Shown: in pieces, positions 55,475-63,519 of the stretch
Layout of the letters: each line of letters starts with the position of its first letter
Numbering within the stretch: position 1 is the stretch's first letter
Notes under the pieces: generated by a model
Database searches by the model: none
What the model was told of the DNA's origin: nothing
The model's input: the letters and a program-made list of their open reading frames with translations, nothing else
NCBI RefSeq assembly: GCF_000385135.1
Contig: NZ_ARQM01000010.1
Location: forward strand, 1,860,001-1,924,000
Length of the DNA stretch: 64,000 nt
Source: Promicromonospora sukumoe 327MFSha3.1
GTDB lineage: Bacteria > Actinomycetota > Actinomycetes > Actinomycetales > Cellulomonadaceae
Direction: 5' to 3'
Position numbers and translations under genes: made by a program

Positions 55475-56667
55475 CCGGTGGCGAGCTGGTGGGCGTGGAT
55501 CCCGGCGACGGCGGCCGCGACGAAGGAGGCGGGGTCGGCGTCCAGGCCGCGGCCCATGGTGCGCAGCCCGGCGGGGGAGGTGCGCAGGGTCTCCAGCAGG
55601 GTGGTGTCGGCGGGGACGTCCACGAGGGTGTGCCGGGCGGCGGGGGCGGCCAGGGTGGTGGCCTGCTCGTGGATGCGGCGGGTCAGGTCCGGGCCCCAGG
55701 CGGGCAGGTTCTCCACGTCGGTGGCGGGTACCGGGACGGGGACGTCGGCGGGGGTCAGGGCGACGCGGCCGTAGGCGGTCAGGGAGTGGTGGGAGATGCC
55801 GAGGTGCCGGTCGCGCGGGTCGGCGCCGGAGACGCGCAGGGACGCGACGGGGCGGCCGGTCAGGGTCGCGGCGGCGTTGACGGCCTCGCCGGCGGCGACG
55901 CCGGAGTAGCCCCAGCGGGTGCCGGTGCCGAGGTTGCCGGGCCCCTGGGCGACGACGGCGACGTCGCACCCGGCGACGTGCCGGGCGGCGAGCAGGCCGG
56001 TGTGCACGGTGACGGCCTCCAGGTCGCCGCCGTAGGCCTGGCCGACGGTGACGCAGGTGGTGAGCCACTCCGCGTCCCGCAGCGCGGCGATCGTGCGGGA
56101 GAACGCGGCGGGCAGCGCGCCGCCGTCGGTCATGACGTACGCGATCTTCAGGTCGCCGGGGTCGCGCCCGGCCGCCGCGGCCGCGTGGCGCAGCCCGGCG
56201 ACGACGGCGGGCAGCGCGGAGTGCAGGTCGGCCACCACGACCGGCATGCCGTCCAGGCTGTCGGCGTCCGCCAGGACGGCGTGGTGGGGCGACTCCTGCT
56301 CGTCGACGCCCAGGACCATGGACTGCAGGGGCGTGTACCGGGCCTTGACCAGGTGTCCCGGCCCGACGGGCGGGTCGGCCGGCAGGTCGGTGCCCGCGGC
56401 TGCGGGGCCCACGACGAGGGCGTACCCGCCGGTGCCGAGGCCGCGCGCCAGCGCGGACACGTTCAGCAGCAGCGCGTCACCAGTCGCGGGCTGCCCCACG
56501 AGGTCGGTGTAGGCCAGGGCCCGGACCGTCAGCGGCCCCGCGGCGCCGTCCGCCGTCCCCTCGGCCGCCCGGCCCGGCAGGGGCCGGTCGAGGGTCACCT
56601 CGAGCTCGAGGGCTCCTGCCCACGACCTGCCTGTGGAAATCACGGTCCCGATCCGCCACGTCATCAC
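55471..56667 (-). CDS. DUF3866 family protein
   Basis: A 398-residue protein of DUF3866, a family found near actinobacterial pafA/pafB genes. WRIGTVISTGRSWAGALELEV, MVLGVDEQESPHH, GMPVVVADLHSALPAVVAGLRHAAA and VVAQGPGNLGTGTRWGYSGVAAGEAVNAAA are conserved-looking. GPGNLGTGT may be a nucleotide- or ligand-binding loop. The GTG at 56667 is 7 nt from TAACCT (56680-56675), so leaderless; the ATG at 56664 is the alternative. First gene of the MoxR operon. Confidence 0.78.
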   Translation of the reverse strand: MMTWRIGTVISTGRSWAGALELEVTLDRPLPGRAAEGTADGAAGPLTVRALAYTDLVGQPATGDALLLNVSALARGLGTGGYALVVGPAAAGTDLPADPPVGPGHLVKARYTPLQSMVLGVDEQESPHHAVLADADSLDGMPVVVADLHSALPAVVAGLRHAAAAAGRDPGDLKIAYVMTDGGALPAAFSRTIAALRDAEWLTTCVTVGQAYGGDLEAVTVHTGLLAARHVAGCDVAVVAQGPGNLGTGTRWGYSGVAAGEAVNAAATLTGRPVASLRVSGADPRDRHLGISHHSLTAYGRVALTPADVPVPVPATDVENLPAWGPDLTRRIHEQATTLAAPAARHTLVDVPADTTLLETLRTSPAGLRTMGRGLDADPASFVAAAVAGIHAHQLATG

Positions 56668-56674
56668 ACCGTGG

Positions 56675-56694
56675 AGGTTACCGCCCGATACCGT
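56675..56694. promoter_or_regulatory. Compact divergent leaderless promoters for DUF3866 and pafB
   Basis: TAACCT (reverse, 56680-56675) and TACCGT (forward, 56689-56694) lie 8 bp apart. Each ends 7 nt from a start codon (56667 and 56702). The intergenic space is only 34 bp, so each -35 lies in or next to the opposite gene, and the two transcription starts probably compete. Confidence 0.55.
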
Positions 56695-56701
56695 TGTCCT
56701 G

Positions 56702-57838
56702 ATGTCCAGCGACCTGCCCCCCACCTCGTCATCCGCCCCGGCCACGGGTCTCAACCCGGCCGAGCGCCTCCTGAACCTCGTCATCGCGCTCGTGAACACG
56801 AACGCCGCCATGACCAAGCAACAGGTGCGCACCGCCGTGGCCGGCTACTCCGACGCGCCCAGCGACGAGGCGTTCGAGCGGATGTTCGAGCGGGACAAGG
56901 ACATGCTGCGCGCCCTGGGCATCCCCGTGGTGACCGTCGGCACCGGCGGGCACACCGACGAGCTCGGGTACCGCATCGACCAGGACGCGTACGCGCTGCC
57001 GCCGATCGACCTCACGCCCGCCGAGCTCGGCGTGCTTTCCCTGGCCGCCCAGTTCTGGCAGGACAAGACGCTGCAGACCGACATCACGCGCGCCATGGTC
57101 AAGCTCCGGGCCGCCGGCGCGGGCGACCCGTCGGCCGACGCCCTGGCCGGGCTCGCGCCGTCCGTGCGCGCCGTCGGCGACGCCTACGGGCCCCTCATGG
57201 AGGCCATCGAGGCCCGCCGCGTCGTCACGTTCAGCTACCGCGCCGCGTACAACGGGGCCGTGACCGTGCGGCACGTCGAACCGTGGCGCATCGCCGCCCG
57301 CGACGGCGGCTGGTACCTCATGTGCTTCGACCGCGACCGGCAGGCACCCCGCGTGTTCCGCATGACCCGCATCGAGTCCCGCGTCCGCGTCACCGGACCC
57401 GCCGGCGCGTTCGAGGTTCCCGACTTCGAGACCGACGCCATGCTCGGCAAGACCCACGGCGAGATGCGGCATGCCGTCGTCGCCGTCCGCCCCGAACGCG
57501 CCAGCGCGCTGCGTGCCCGCGCGAAGGCCGTGCCCGACGGCGAACGCACCAGCTACGACGCCCAGCTCACCGCGACCGCCGGCGCCCTCGCCGGGGACCC
57601 CGCCGGGTGGGACATCCTCCAGGTGCCCTACCGGTCCCTGACCGGCATGGCGTCCGAGGCCGCCGGGTACGGCGCCGCGCTCGTCGTCCTGGAACCCGAG
57701 GCCGTCCGCGAGGAGACCATCCGCCGGCTGCGAGCCGCCGCCGCGCTCGGCGACCCACCCGGCACCCCCGGCCCCGCCGGGCCCGCGAGCGCCGGCTCCA
57801 CCACCCGCACCGCACCCACGGAGGCCTCCCATGGCTGA
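56702..57838 (+). CDS. pafB: PafB, WYL-domain regulator of the DNA-damage response
   Basis: A 378-residue PafB. N-terminal winged helix (PAERLLNLVIALVNTNAAMTK, VRTAVAGYSDAPSDEAFERMFERDKDMLRALGIPV), middle WYL domain (VTFSYRAAYNGAVTVRHVEPWRIAARDGGWYLMCFDRDRQ) and C-terminal extension. With PafC it forms the heterodimeric activator of RecA-independent DNA-damage genes in mycobacteria. Its stop overlaps the pafC start by 8 nt. In many actinobacteria pafA precedes it; here it does not. Confidence 0.92.
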   Translation: MSSDLPPTSSSAPATGLNPAERLLNLVIALVNTNAAMTKQQVRTAVAGYSDAPSDEAFERMFERDKDMLRALGIPVVTVGTGGHTDELGYRIDQDAYALPPIDLTPAELGVLSLAAQFWQDKTLQTDITRAMVKLRAAGAGDPSADALAGLAPSVRAVGDAYGPLMEAIEARRVVTFSYRAAYNGAVTVRHVEPWRIAARDGGWYLMCFDRDRQAPRVFRMTRIESRVRVTGPAGAFEVPDFETDAMLGKTHGEMRHAVVAVRPERASALRARAKAVPDGERTSYDAQLTATAGALAGDPAGWDILQVPYRSLTGMASEAAGYGAALVVLEPEAVREETIRRLRAAAALGDPPGTPGPAGPASAGSTTRTAPTEASHG

Positions 57839-58850
57839 GCGCGCCGACGACCGCCTGCTGCGCCTGCTCGGCATCGTGGCCTACCTCGACGGCGCCGGGC
57901 CGGTGTCCGTGGCCGACCTCGCGGGCCGGTTCGGCACCACGCCCGCGCAGATCCAGAAGGACGTCGACGCCCTGTGGGTGTCGGGCACCCCGGGGTACTG
58001 GCCGGACGACCTGATCGACTTCGACGCCGCGTCGATCGACCGTGGCGTGGTGCACCTGACCGAGGCGCGCGGCATGACCCGGCCCCTGCGGCTCGGCACC
58101 CGGGAGGCGGTCGCGCTGGTCGCGGCGCTGCGGGCCATGAAGGCCACCGACGCCGTCCAGGCCGACCCGGCCCGGTCCGCCGTCGTCGAGTCGGCCCTGG
58201 GCAAGCTCACCGACGCCACGGGGGAGGCCGCGAGCGCCGTGGACGTGCGGCTCGCGCCGGGCGGGGACCGGCAGGTGGTGGCGGCGATCTCGTCGGCGCT
58301 GACGAACCGGCACCGGCTGCGGATCCGGTACGTGACGTCGTCGGACGTGGTCAGCGAGCGGGAGGTGGACCCGGTGCGGCTGCACACGCAGGACGAGTTC
58401 GCCTACCTCGCGGCGTGGTGCTACCGCGCGGAGGCGCCGCGCACGTTCCGGGTGGACCGCATCCTGGAGGCGGTCGAGACGGACGTGCCGGTGCAGGCGC
58501 ACCCTGGGGAGGCCGGCGCGGAGATCGACTTCGCGGCGCTGTTCGCGGGTGGTTCCTCGCCGCTGGCGACGATCCGGTTCGCCCCGCGGGCGCGGTGGTT
58601 CGCGGAGGAGGTGCCGGTCGAGTCCGTGCGCAACCTGCCCGACGGGGACTTCGAGGTGACGCTGCGCGTGACGAACCCGGGGTGGTTGCGCAGCTCCCTG
58701 GTGCGGCTGGCGCCGCTGGTGCGCTCGGTCTCACCGGGTGCCCTCGCGGACGACGTCGCGGGCAGCGCGAGCGAGGCGCTGGCGCTGTACGGGGCGGGCG
58801 AGGTGGGCGAAGGTGGGCGCGACGCAGCCACATCGCCCGATCACCACTAG
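57831..58850 (+). CDS. pafC: PafC, WYL-domain partner of PafB
   Basis: A 339-residue PafC. Winged helix (RLLRLLGIVAYLDGAGPVSV, GTTPAQIQKDVDAL), WYL domain (RLRIRYVTSSDVVSEREVDPVRLHTQDEFAYLAAWCYRAEAPRTFRVDRI) and C-terminal domain. ATG 57831 overlaps the pafB end. Codons in the first third favour C at the third position and later ones favour G. Its TAG stop is also the first half of the -10 of the next gene. Confidence 0.92.
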   Translation: MAERADDRLLRLLGIVAYLDGAGPVSVADLAGRFGTTPAQIQKDVDALWVSGTPGYWPDDLIDFDAASIDRGVVHLTEARGMTRPLRLGTREAVALVAALRAMKATDAVQADPARSAVVESALGKLTDATGEAASAVDVRLAPGGDRQVVAAISSALTNRHRLRIRYVTSSDVVSEREVDPVRLHTQDEFAYLAAWCYRAEAPRTFRVDRILEAVETDVPVQAHPGEAGAEIDFAALFAGGSSPLATIRFAPRARWFAEEVPVESVRNLPDGDFEVTLRVTNPGWLRSSLVRLAPLVRSVSPGALADDVAGSASEALALYGAGEVGEGGRDAATSPDHH

Positions 58851-58853
58851 GCT
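58848..58853 (+). promoter_or_regulatory. -10 element sharing the pafC stop codon
   Basis: TAGGCT includes the pafC stop TAG and ends 8 nt before the ATG at 58862. Confidence 0.45.
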
Positions 58854-58861
58854 GGGCGACC

Positions 58862-59194
58862 ATGTGGTTCTGGGTATGGACCCTCTTGATCGTGGGGTCC
58901 CTCGTCGGAGCGTTCTTTCTGGCCCGTTCTCTGTGGCGGTCCGCCAAGGGGCTCCTGGAGGAGCTCGGCCGGGCCTCGCAACGGTTCGGGGAGTCGGCCG
59001 ACCGGTTGCAGGAGCTGTCCGACCAGGCGCGGGAGGCGGCGAGCACACAGCACGCCGGGCCGAGCCTGTTCGACGACGTCACCATCCACTACCAGCGCGT
59101 CCACGCGCAGCGGGTGGCGCGCGCGGGCCGGCGGGACGCACGGCGGGCACGCAACGTGGCGACGTGGCAGAAGTGGAAGCAGTTCAACGAGTAG
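58862..59194 (+). CDS. Small membrane protein between pafC and tatA
   Basis: A 110-residue protein: N-terminal helix (VWTLLIVGSLVGAFFLARSLW, about 5-25), then an amphipathic, probably coiled-coil region (GLLEELGRASQRFGESADRLQELSDQAREAAS) and a basic C-terminus. It is common between pafC and tatA in related genomes, as I recall, but has no assigned function. Leaderless start. Confidence 0.75.
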   Translation: MWFWVWTLLIVGSLVGAFFLARSLWRSAKGLLEELGRASQRFGESADRLQELSDQAREAASTQHAGPSLFDDVTIHYQRVHAQRVARAGRRDARRARNVATWQKWKQFNE

Positions 59195-59232
59195 TTCGGC
59201 CCGTCGTGGCGGGCGTCGCCACCTGCCGTCTA

Positions 59233-59259
59233 CCGGGGGGCTACCAATTCGCCCCCCGG
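59233..59259 (+). terminator. GC-rich hairpin before tatA
   Basis: CCGGGGGGC (59233-59241) and GCCCCCCGG (59251-59259) make a perfect 9-bp stem with loop TACCAATTC. No U-tract. It separates the small membrane gene from the tatA promoter. Confidence 0.65.
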
Positions 59260-59266
59260 GTCCGCG

Positions 59267-59313
59267 TAGGATCGGGCATATCCGCACCACAATCAGCACC
59301 GCACCGTAAGGAG
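59267..59313 (+). promoter_or_regulatory. tatA promoter and ribosome site
   Basis: TAGGAT (59267-59272) is a plausible -10 and TAAGGAG (59307-59313) a strong ribosome site 5 nt before the ATG. Unlike most neighbours, tatA therefore has a leader of about 40 nt. Confidence 0.5.
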
Positions 59314-59318
59314 TCACC

Positions 59319-59606
59319 ATGGGCGCCATGCAGCCGTGGCACTGGATCGTCCTGCTCGTCGTCGTCCTGCTGCTCTTCGGGTCCAGCCGCCTGCCGGGCC
59401 TGGCCAAGAGTGTCGGACAGTCGATGAAGATCTTCAAGAAGGAGGTCAAGGACCTGCGCGACGACCGGAACGAGGACGGCAACGCTGCCGACAACGCGCC
59501 GGGCGCCGCGACCAACTCGAGCACCACCGGGACGGGTACCGGTTCAGGAACGGGGTCGACCCCCGGCCTGATCGACCACAAGGACCGCGACATCCCCAAG
59601 GCCTGA
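59319..59606 (+). CDS. tatA: TatA, twin-arginine translocase pore subunit
   Basis: A 95-residue TatA: membrane helix WHWIVLLVVVLLLFGSSRLPGLAKSVGQS (with the FG-x-x-x-LP hinge), amphipathic helix to about residue 48 and a polar tail with a Thr/Gly repeat (TTGTGTGSGTGST). Forms the oligomeric pore for folded proteins. Strong ribosome site. tatC follows after 3 nt; tatB is absent, as in many actinobacteria where it is elsewhere. Confidence 0.95.
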   Translation: MGAMQPWHWIVLLVVVLLLFGSSRLPGLAKSVGQSMKIFKKEVKDLRDDRNEDGNAADNAPGAATNSSTTGTGTGSGTGSTPGLIDHKDRDIPKA

Positions 59607-59609
59607 TCG

Positions 59610-60389
59610 GTGGCACGAACGAGACGGGCGTCCGACGGTCGGATGCCACTGCTCGAGCACCTGCTCGAGCTGCGCAAGAGGTTCGTCCTGATCGCGCTCG
59701 GCCTGGTGGTGGGCGCGATCCTGGGGTGGTTGCTGTACGACCCGTTGCTCGTCCTGCTGCAGCGACCGCTGGTCGTGGCAGAGGAGATGCGCGGCAACGA
59801 GATGACCCTGAACTTCGCCGGGCCGATGGCGGCACTGGACCTGAAGATCAAGTCGTCGCTGTTCCTTGCCGTGTTCCTCACCTGCCCGTGGTGGCTGTAC
59901 CAGGTGTGGGCGTTCATCACGCCCGGCCTGAACAAGAACGAGAAGAAGTACGCGTACGGGTTCGTCGGTGCGGCGTTCCCGCTGTTCCTGGGCGGCGCGT
60001 ACATGGCCTGGCTCGTGTTCCCGCACGCGATCCAGATCCTGTCGGGCTTCCTGCCGGACGACGCGACCGCGTTCACCAACGCGCAGGAGTACCTGTCGCT
60101 GGTGATGCGGCTCCTGATCGCGTTCGGGCTCGCGTTCCTGTCCCCGGTGTTGCTGGTGGGCCTGAACTTCGCGGGCCTGATGTCGGGCAAGGGGCTGCTG
60201 GGCGGCTGGCGGTGGGCGATCCTGGTCGCCTTCACGTTCGCCGCGATCATCACCCCCACGCCGGACGCGCTCACCATGGTCCTGGTGGCGCTGCCGATCT
60301 GCGTGCTGTACTTCGCCGCCGTCGGGGTGGCGCTGCTGCACGACAGGCGCGTGGAGAAGCGGCTGGCCGAGGTCGACGTCGAGGTCTGA
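59610..60389 (+). CDS. tatC: TatC, twin-arginine translocase receptor
   Basis: A 259-residue TatC with six helices. The N-terminal MPLLEHLLELRKRFVLIALGL, the loop MAALDLKIKSSLFLAVFLTCPWWLYQVWAFITPGLNKNEKKYAYGF and AIITPTPDALTMVLVALP are family signatures; the conserved Glu in LEHLLELR and the Phe/Pro loop are in place. It binds twin-Arg signal peptides. GTG start 3 nt after tatA. Confidence 0.96.
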   Translation: MARTRRASDGRMPLLEHLLELRKRFVLIALGLVVGAILGWLLYDPLLVLLQRPLVVAEEMRGNEMTLNFAGPMAALDLKIKSSLFLAVFLTCPWWLYQVWAFITPGLNKNEKKYAYGFVGAAFPLFLGGAYMAWLVFPHAIQILSGFLPDDATAFTNAQEYLSLVMRLLIAFGLAFLSPVLLVGLNFAGLMSGKGLLGGWRWAILVAFTFAAIITPTPDALTMVLVALPICVLYFAAVGVALLHDRRVEKRLAEVDVEV

Positions 60390-60410
60390 CGGCCTGCGGT
60401 CCCCGTGTCG

Positions 60411-60433
60411 CACGGCGGTGTCATACCGCCGTG
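60411..60433 (+). terminator. Hairpin after tatC
   Basis: CACGGCGGT (60411-60419) pairs with ACCGCCGTG (60425-60433) over 9 bp with a 5-nt loop. No U-tract. It probably ends the tat transcript before the separate helY promoter. Confidence 0.6.
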
Positions 60434-60447
60434 TCACACAGGGACCG

Positions 60448-60453
60448 TAGGCT
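60448..60453 (+). promoter_or_regulatory. -10 element for a leaderless helY transcript
   Basis: TAGGCT ends 7 nt before the ATG at 60461. Same arrangement and hexamer as upstream of 35295 and 58862. Confidence 0.5.
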
Positions 60454-60460
60454 GTGCACC

Positions 60461-63403
60461 ATGAACGACCTGAGCCCCGCCGAGCGGTACTCGGCCTTCC
60501 GGTCCCAGAGCCGTTCGGCGGCCGATCACCCTGAGCTGACGAAGTTCCGGGAGGTCATCGGGTTCGAGCTCGACGACTTCCAGGTCGCCGCCTGCGAGGC
60601 CCTGGAGCAGGGTCGCGGCGTGCTGGTCGCGGCCCCCACGGGGGCCGGGAAGACCGTCGTGGGCGAGTTCGCGGTCCACCTCGCGCTGGCCTCCGGACGC
60701 AAGGCGTTCTACACGACGCCGATCAAGGCCCTGTCCAACCAGAAGTACGCCGACCTGGTGCGCCGGCACGGCCCCGAGAACGTCGGCCTGCTCACCGGTG
60801 ACTCCACCATCAACGGCGAGGCACCCGTGGTCGTCATGACCACCGAGGTGCTGCGCAACATGCTCTACGCCGGGTCCCCGACCCTGGACGGGCTCGCGTA
60901 CGTCGTCATGGACGAGGTGCACTACCTGGCCGACCGCTTCCGCGGCCCCGTCTGGGAAGAGGTCATCATCCACCTCTCCGACGACGTGCAGCTCGTCTCC
61001 CTGAGCGCGACGGTGTCCAACGCCGAGGAGTTCGGCGACTGGCTGGAGATGGTCCGCGGCGACACCGCCGTGGTCGTCTCCGAGCGGCGGCCCGTGCCCC
61101 TGTGGCAGCACGTGCTCATGTCGTCGCCCGAGCCGCGCGGCAAGCCGCGCCTTCTGGACCTGTACGCCGGGCACGTCGACCCGACCGACCCCGGCACCAG
61201 CCCGCCCATCAACCCCGACCTGTCCGCGGCGTTCCGGTCCGGGCGCGGCGGCAGCCGCCCCGGCGACCACGGCGGACGAGGCCGCGGGCGCGGCCGGGGC
61301 GACCGCGGGTACCGCGGCGGCAACGGCCGGCGCGCCGACGGCCCGTCGGGCGCGATCGGCACCGGTCGGCGCACCCCGCCCCGGTTCATCGTGATCGACG
61401 CCCTCAACGCCGACGCGCTGCTGCCCGCCATCTACTTCGTGTTCTCCCGCGCGGGCTGCGAGGCCGCCGTCGACCAGTGCCTCAAGGCCGGGCTGCGGCT
61501 GACCTCCCCGCAGGAGGAGGCCACGATCCGCTCCGTCGTCGAGGAGCGGACCGCCGCGATCCCGCCCGAGGACCTCGACGTGCTCGGCTACTGGTCCTGG
61601 TCGCAGGCCCTGGCCCGCGGCGTCGCCGCCCACCACGCCGGCATGCTGCCCGTGTTCAAGGAGACCGTGGAGGACCTGTTCTCCCGCGGCCTGGTCAAGG
61701 TCGTCTTCGCGACCGAGACCCTCGCCCTCGGCATCAACATGCCCGCCCGGTCCGTGGTCCTGGACAAGCTCGTCAAGTGGGACGGCTCCAGCCACGTCCC
61801 CGTCACCCCCGGCGAGTTCACGCAGCTCACCGGCCGTGCCGGGCGCCGCGGCATCGACGTCGAGGGCCACGCCGTCGTCGTCGACCACCCGGCCCTGGAC
61901 CCCGTGGCCCTGGCCGGCCTCGCGTCCAAGCGCCTGTACCCGCTCAAGTCCAGCTTCCGGCCCACGTACAACATGGCCGTCAACCTCGTCGCCCAGGTCG
62001 GTCGCGACCGCGCCCGCGAGGTCCTGGAGACGTCGTTCGCGCAGTTCCAGGCCGACCGGGGCGTCGTCGGCCTGGCCAAGCAGGCCCAGGCCCACGCCGA
62101 GGCCCTCGACGGGTACGCCAAGGCCATGTCCTGCGACGTCGGGGACTTCGGCGAGTACATGGACCTGCGGCGCGCCATCAAGGACCGCGAGCGCGAGCTG
62201 TCCCGCGCCGCGACCGGGGCGCGCCGCGCCGAGGTCGTCGCGTCCCTGGAGAAGCTGCGGCGCGGCGACGTCGTCGAGGTCCCCTCCGGGCGGCGGCGCG
62301 GGTACGTGCTCGTGCTCGACCCGGGGGAGCCCGGCGGGTTCGACGGGCCGCGCCCCACGGTGCTGACCCAGGAGCGGCAGGTCAAGAAGCTGACCCTGGC
62401 CGACGCGCCCGACGGCCTGGAGACCGTGACCACGGTCAAGATCCCCAAGGCGTTCAACCCGCGCAAGCCCGACGCGCGCCGCGACCTGGTCTCGTCCATG
62501 CGCAACGCCCTGGGCGTCCTGGCTGACGACGTGCCCTCGGCGCACTCCACGACGTCCCCGTCGCGCGGTGCGGCCAACCGCGGCGGCAGGTCCCCCGTCG
62601 GACGCCGCTCGGACGCGTCGACTGACGCCGAGCTCGCCCGCCTGCGCAAGGCGCTCAAGGCCCACCCGTGCCACGCCTGCCCTGAGCGGGACGACCACGC
62701 CCGGTGGGCCGAGCGGTGGAACAAGCTCAAGCGGGAGCACGACCAGCTCGTGCGCCGCGTCGAGGGCCGCACCGGGTCCATCGCCCGCACCTTCGACCGC
62801 ACCCTGGACGTGCTGCTCACCCTCGGGTACCTGCAGCGCACCGGCGGCGGGACCGAGTCCGGCGGCACCGGGAGCGGCACCGGCCGGATCCGGGTGACCG
62901 ACGACGGCCGGTGGCTGCGCCGCCTGTACGCGGAGAACGACCTGCTGCTGGCCGAGTGCCTGCGCCGCGGCGTGTGGGACGGCCTCGACCCGGCCGGGCT
63001 CGCCGCTGTCGTGTCGACGGTCGTCTACCAGGGGCGGCGCGACGACGCCCCCGACCCGTACATCCCCGGCGGGCCCACCGGGCGCCTCGCGGGTGTGCTG
63101 GACGACACGCAGCGCGTCTGGTCCGAGGTCGACGACCTGGAGGAGGCGCACGGCATCGACGCGACCGGGGCCCTCGACCTGGGCCTGGTCGGCGCGATGT
63201 ACCGGTGGGCGTCGGGCAAGGGCCTGGACTCCGTGCTGCGCGGCTCCGACCTGGCCGCGGGCGACTTCGTGCGGTGGTGCAAGCAGGTCGTCGACGTGCT
63301 GGACCAGCTCGGCGGCGCCGCACCGTCGGAGAAGCTGCGCTCCACGGCCCGCAAGGCCCAGGACGCCGTCCTGCGCGGGGTCGTGGCCTACTCCAGCCTC
63401 TGA
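60461..63403 (+). CDS. helY: HelY-type superfamily 2 (Ski2/Mtr4-like) RNA helicase
   Basis: A 980-residue DExH helicase. Walker A APTGAGKT (58-65), TPIKALSNQKY, TGD, DEVH box (151-154), SATVSN, then motif V/VI VVFATETLALGINMPARSV and QLTGRAGRRGID; the C-terminal half carries the DSHCT domain (DLGLVGAMYRWASGKGLDSVL). It unwinds RNA in turnover or processing. Residues about 259-292 are an Arg/Gly-rich insertion ([20 protein letters not shown] and on), resembling an RGG-type RNA-binding tract. Leaderless. Followed by a strong hairpin. Confidence 0.92.
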   Translation: MNDLSPAERYSAFRSQSRSAADHPELTKFREVIGFELDDFQVAACEALEQGRGVLVAAPTGAGKTVVGEFAVHLALASGRKAFYTTPIKALSNQKYADLVRRHGPENVGLLTGDSTINGEAPVVVMTTEVLRNMLYAGSPTLDGLAYVVMDEVHYLADRFRGPVWEEVIIHLSDDVQLVSLSATVSNAEEFGDWLEMVRGDTAVVVSERRPVPLWQHVLMSSPEPRGKPRLLDLYAGHVDPTDPGTSPPINPDLSAAFRSGRGGSRPGDHGGRGRGRGRGDRGYRGGNGRRADGPSGAIGTGRRTPPRFIVIDALNADALLPAIYFVFSRAGCEAAVDQCLKAGLRLTSPQEEATIRSVVEERTAAIPPEDLDVLGYWSWSQALARGVAAHHAGMLPVFKETVEDLFSRGLVKVVFATETLALGINMPARSVVLDKLVKWDGSSHVPVTPGEFTQLTGRAGRRGIDVEGHAVVVDHPALDPVALAGLASKRLYPLKSSFRPTYNMAVNLVAQVGRDRAREVLETSFAQFQADRGVVGLAKQAQAHAEALDGYAKAMSCDVGDFGEYMDLRRAIKDRERELSRAATGARRAEVVASLEKLRRGDVVEVPSGRRRGYVLVLDPGEPGGFDGPRPTVLTQERQVKKLTLADAPDGLETVTTVKIPKAFNPRKPDARRDLVSSMRNALGVLADDVPSAHSTTSPSRGAANRGGRSPVGRRSDASTDAELARLRKALKAHPCHACPERDDHARWAERWNKLKREHDQLVRRVEGRTGSIARTFDRTLDVLLTLGYLQRTGGGTESGGTGSGTGRIRVTDDGRWLRRLYAENDLLLAECLRRGVWDGLDPAGLAAVVSTVVYQGRRDDAPDPYIPGGPTGRLAGVLDDTQRVWSEVDDLEEAHGIDATGALDLGLVGAMYRWASGKGLDSVLRGSDLAAGDFVRWCKQVVDVLDQLGGAAPSEKLRSTARKAQDAVLRGVVAYSSL

Positions 63404-63408
63404 GGCCA

Positions 63409-63441
63409 CCGGGTCCGGCACCTGCGCGGTGCCGGACCCGG
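63409..63441 (+). terminator. helY terminator hairpin
   Basis: CCGGGTCCGGCACC (63409-63422) pairs perfectly with GGTGCCGGACCCGG (63428-63441), 14 bp and a 5-nt loop, 5 nt after the helY stop. No U-tract, as is usual for actinobacterial terminators. Confidence 0.8.
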
Positions 63442-63506
63442 GTGAGCAGCGGGTGACTGTGCTCTTGGTCGCCTCCCTGACCAGGGCACCGACCGGCCGC
63501 ATCGTT

Positions 63507-63512
63507 TACAGT
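63507..63512 (+). promoter_or_regulatory. -10 element for a leaderless amidohydrolase transcript
   Basis: TACAGT ends 7 nt before the GTG at 63520. Confidence 0.45.
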
Positions 63513-63519
63513 TCCCACC

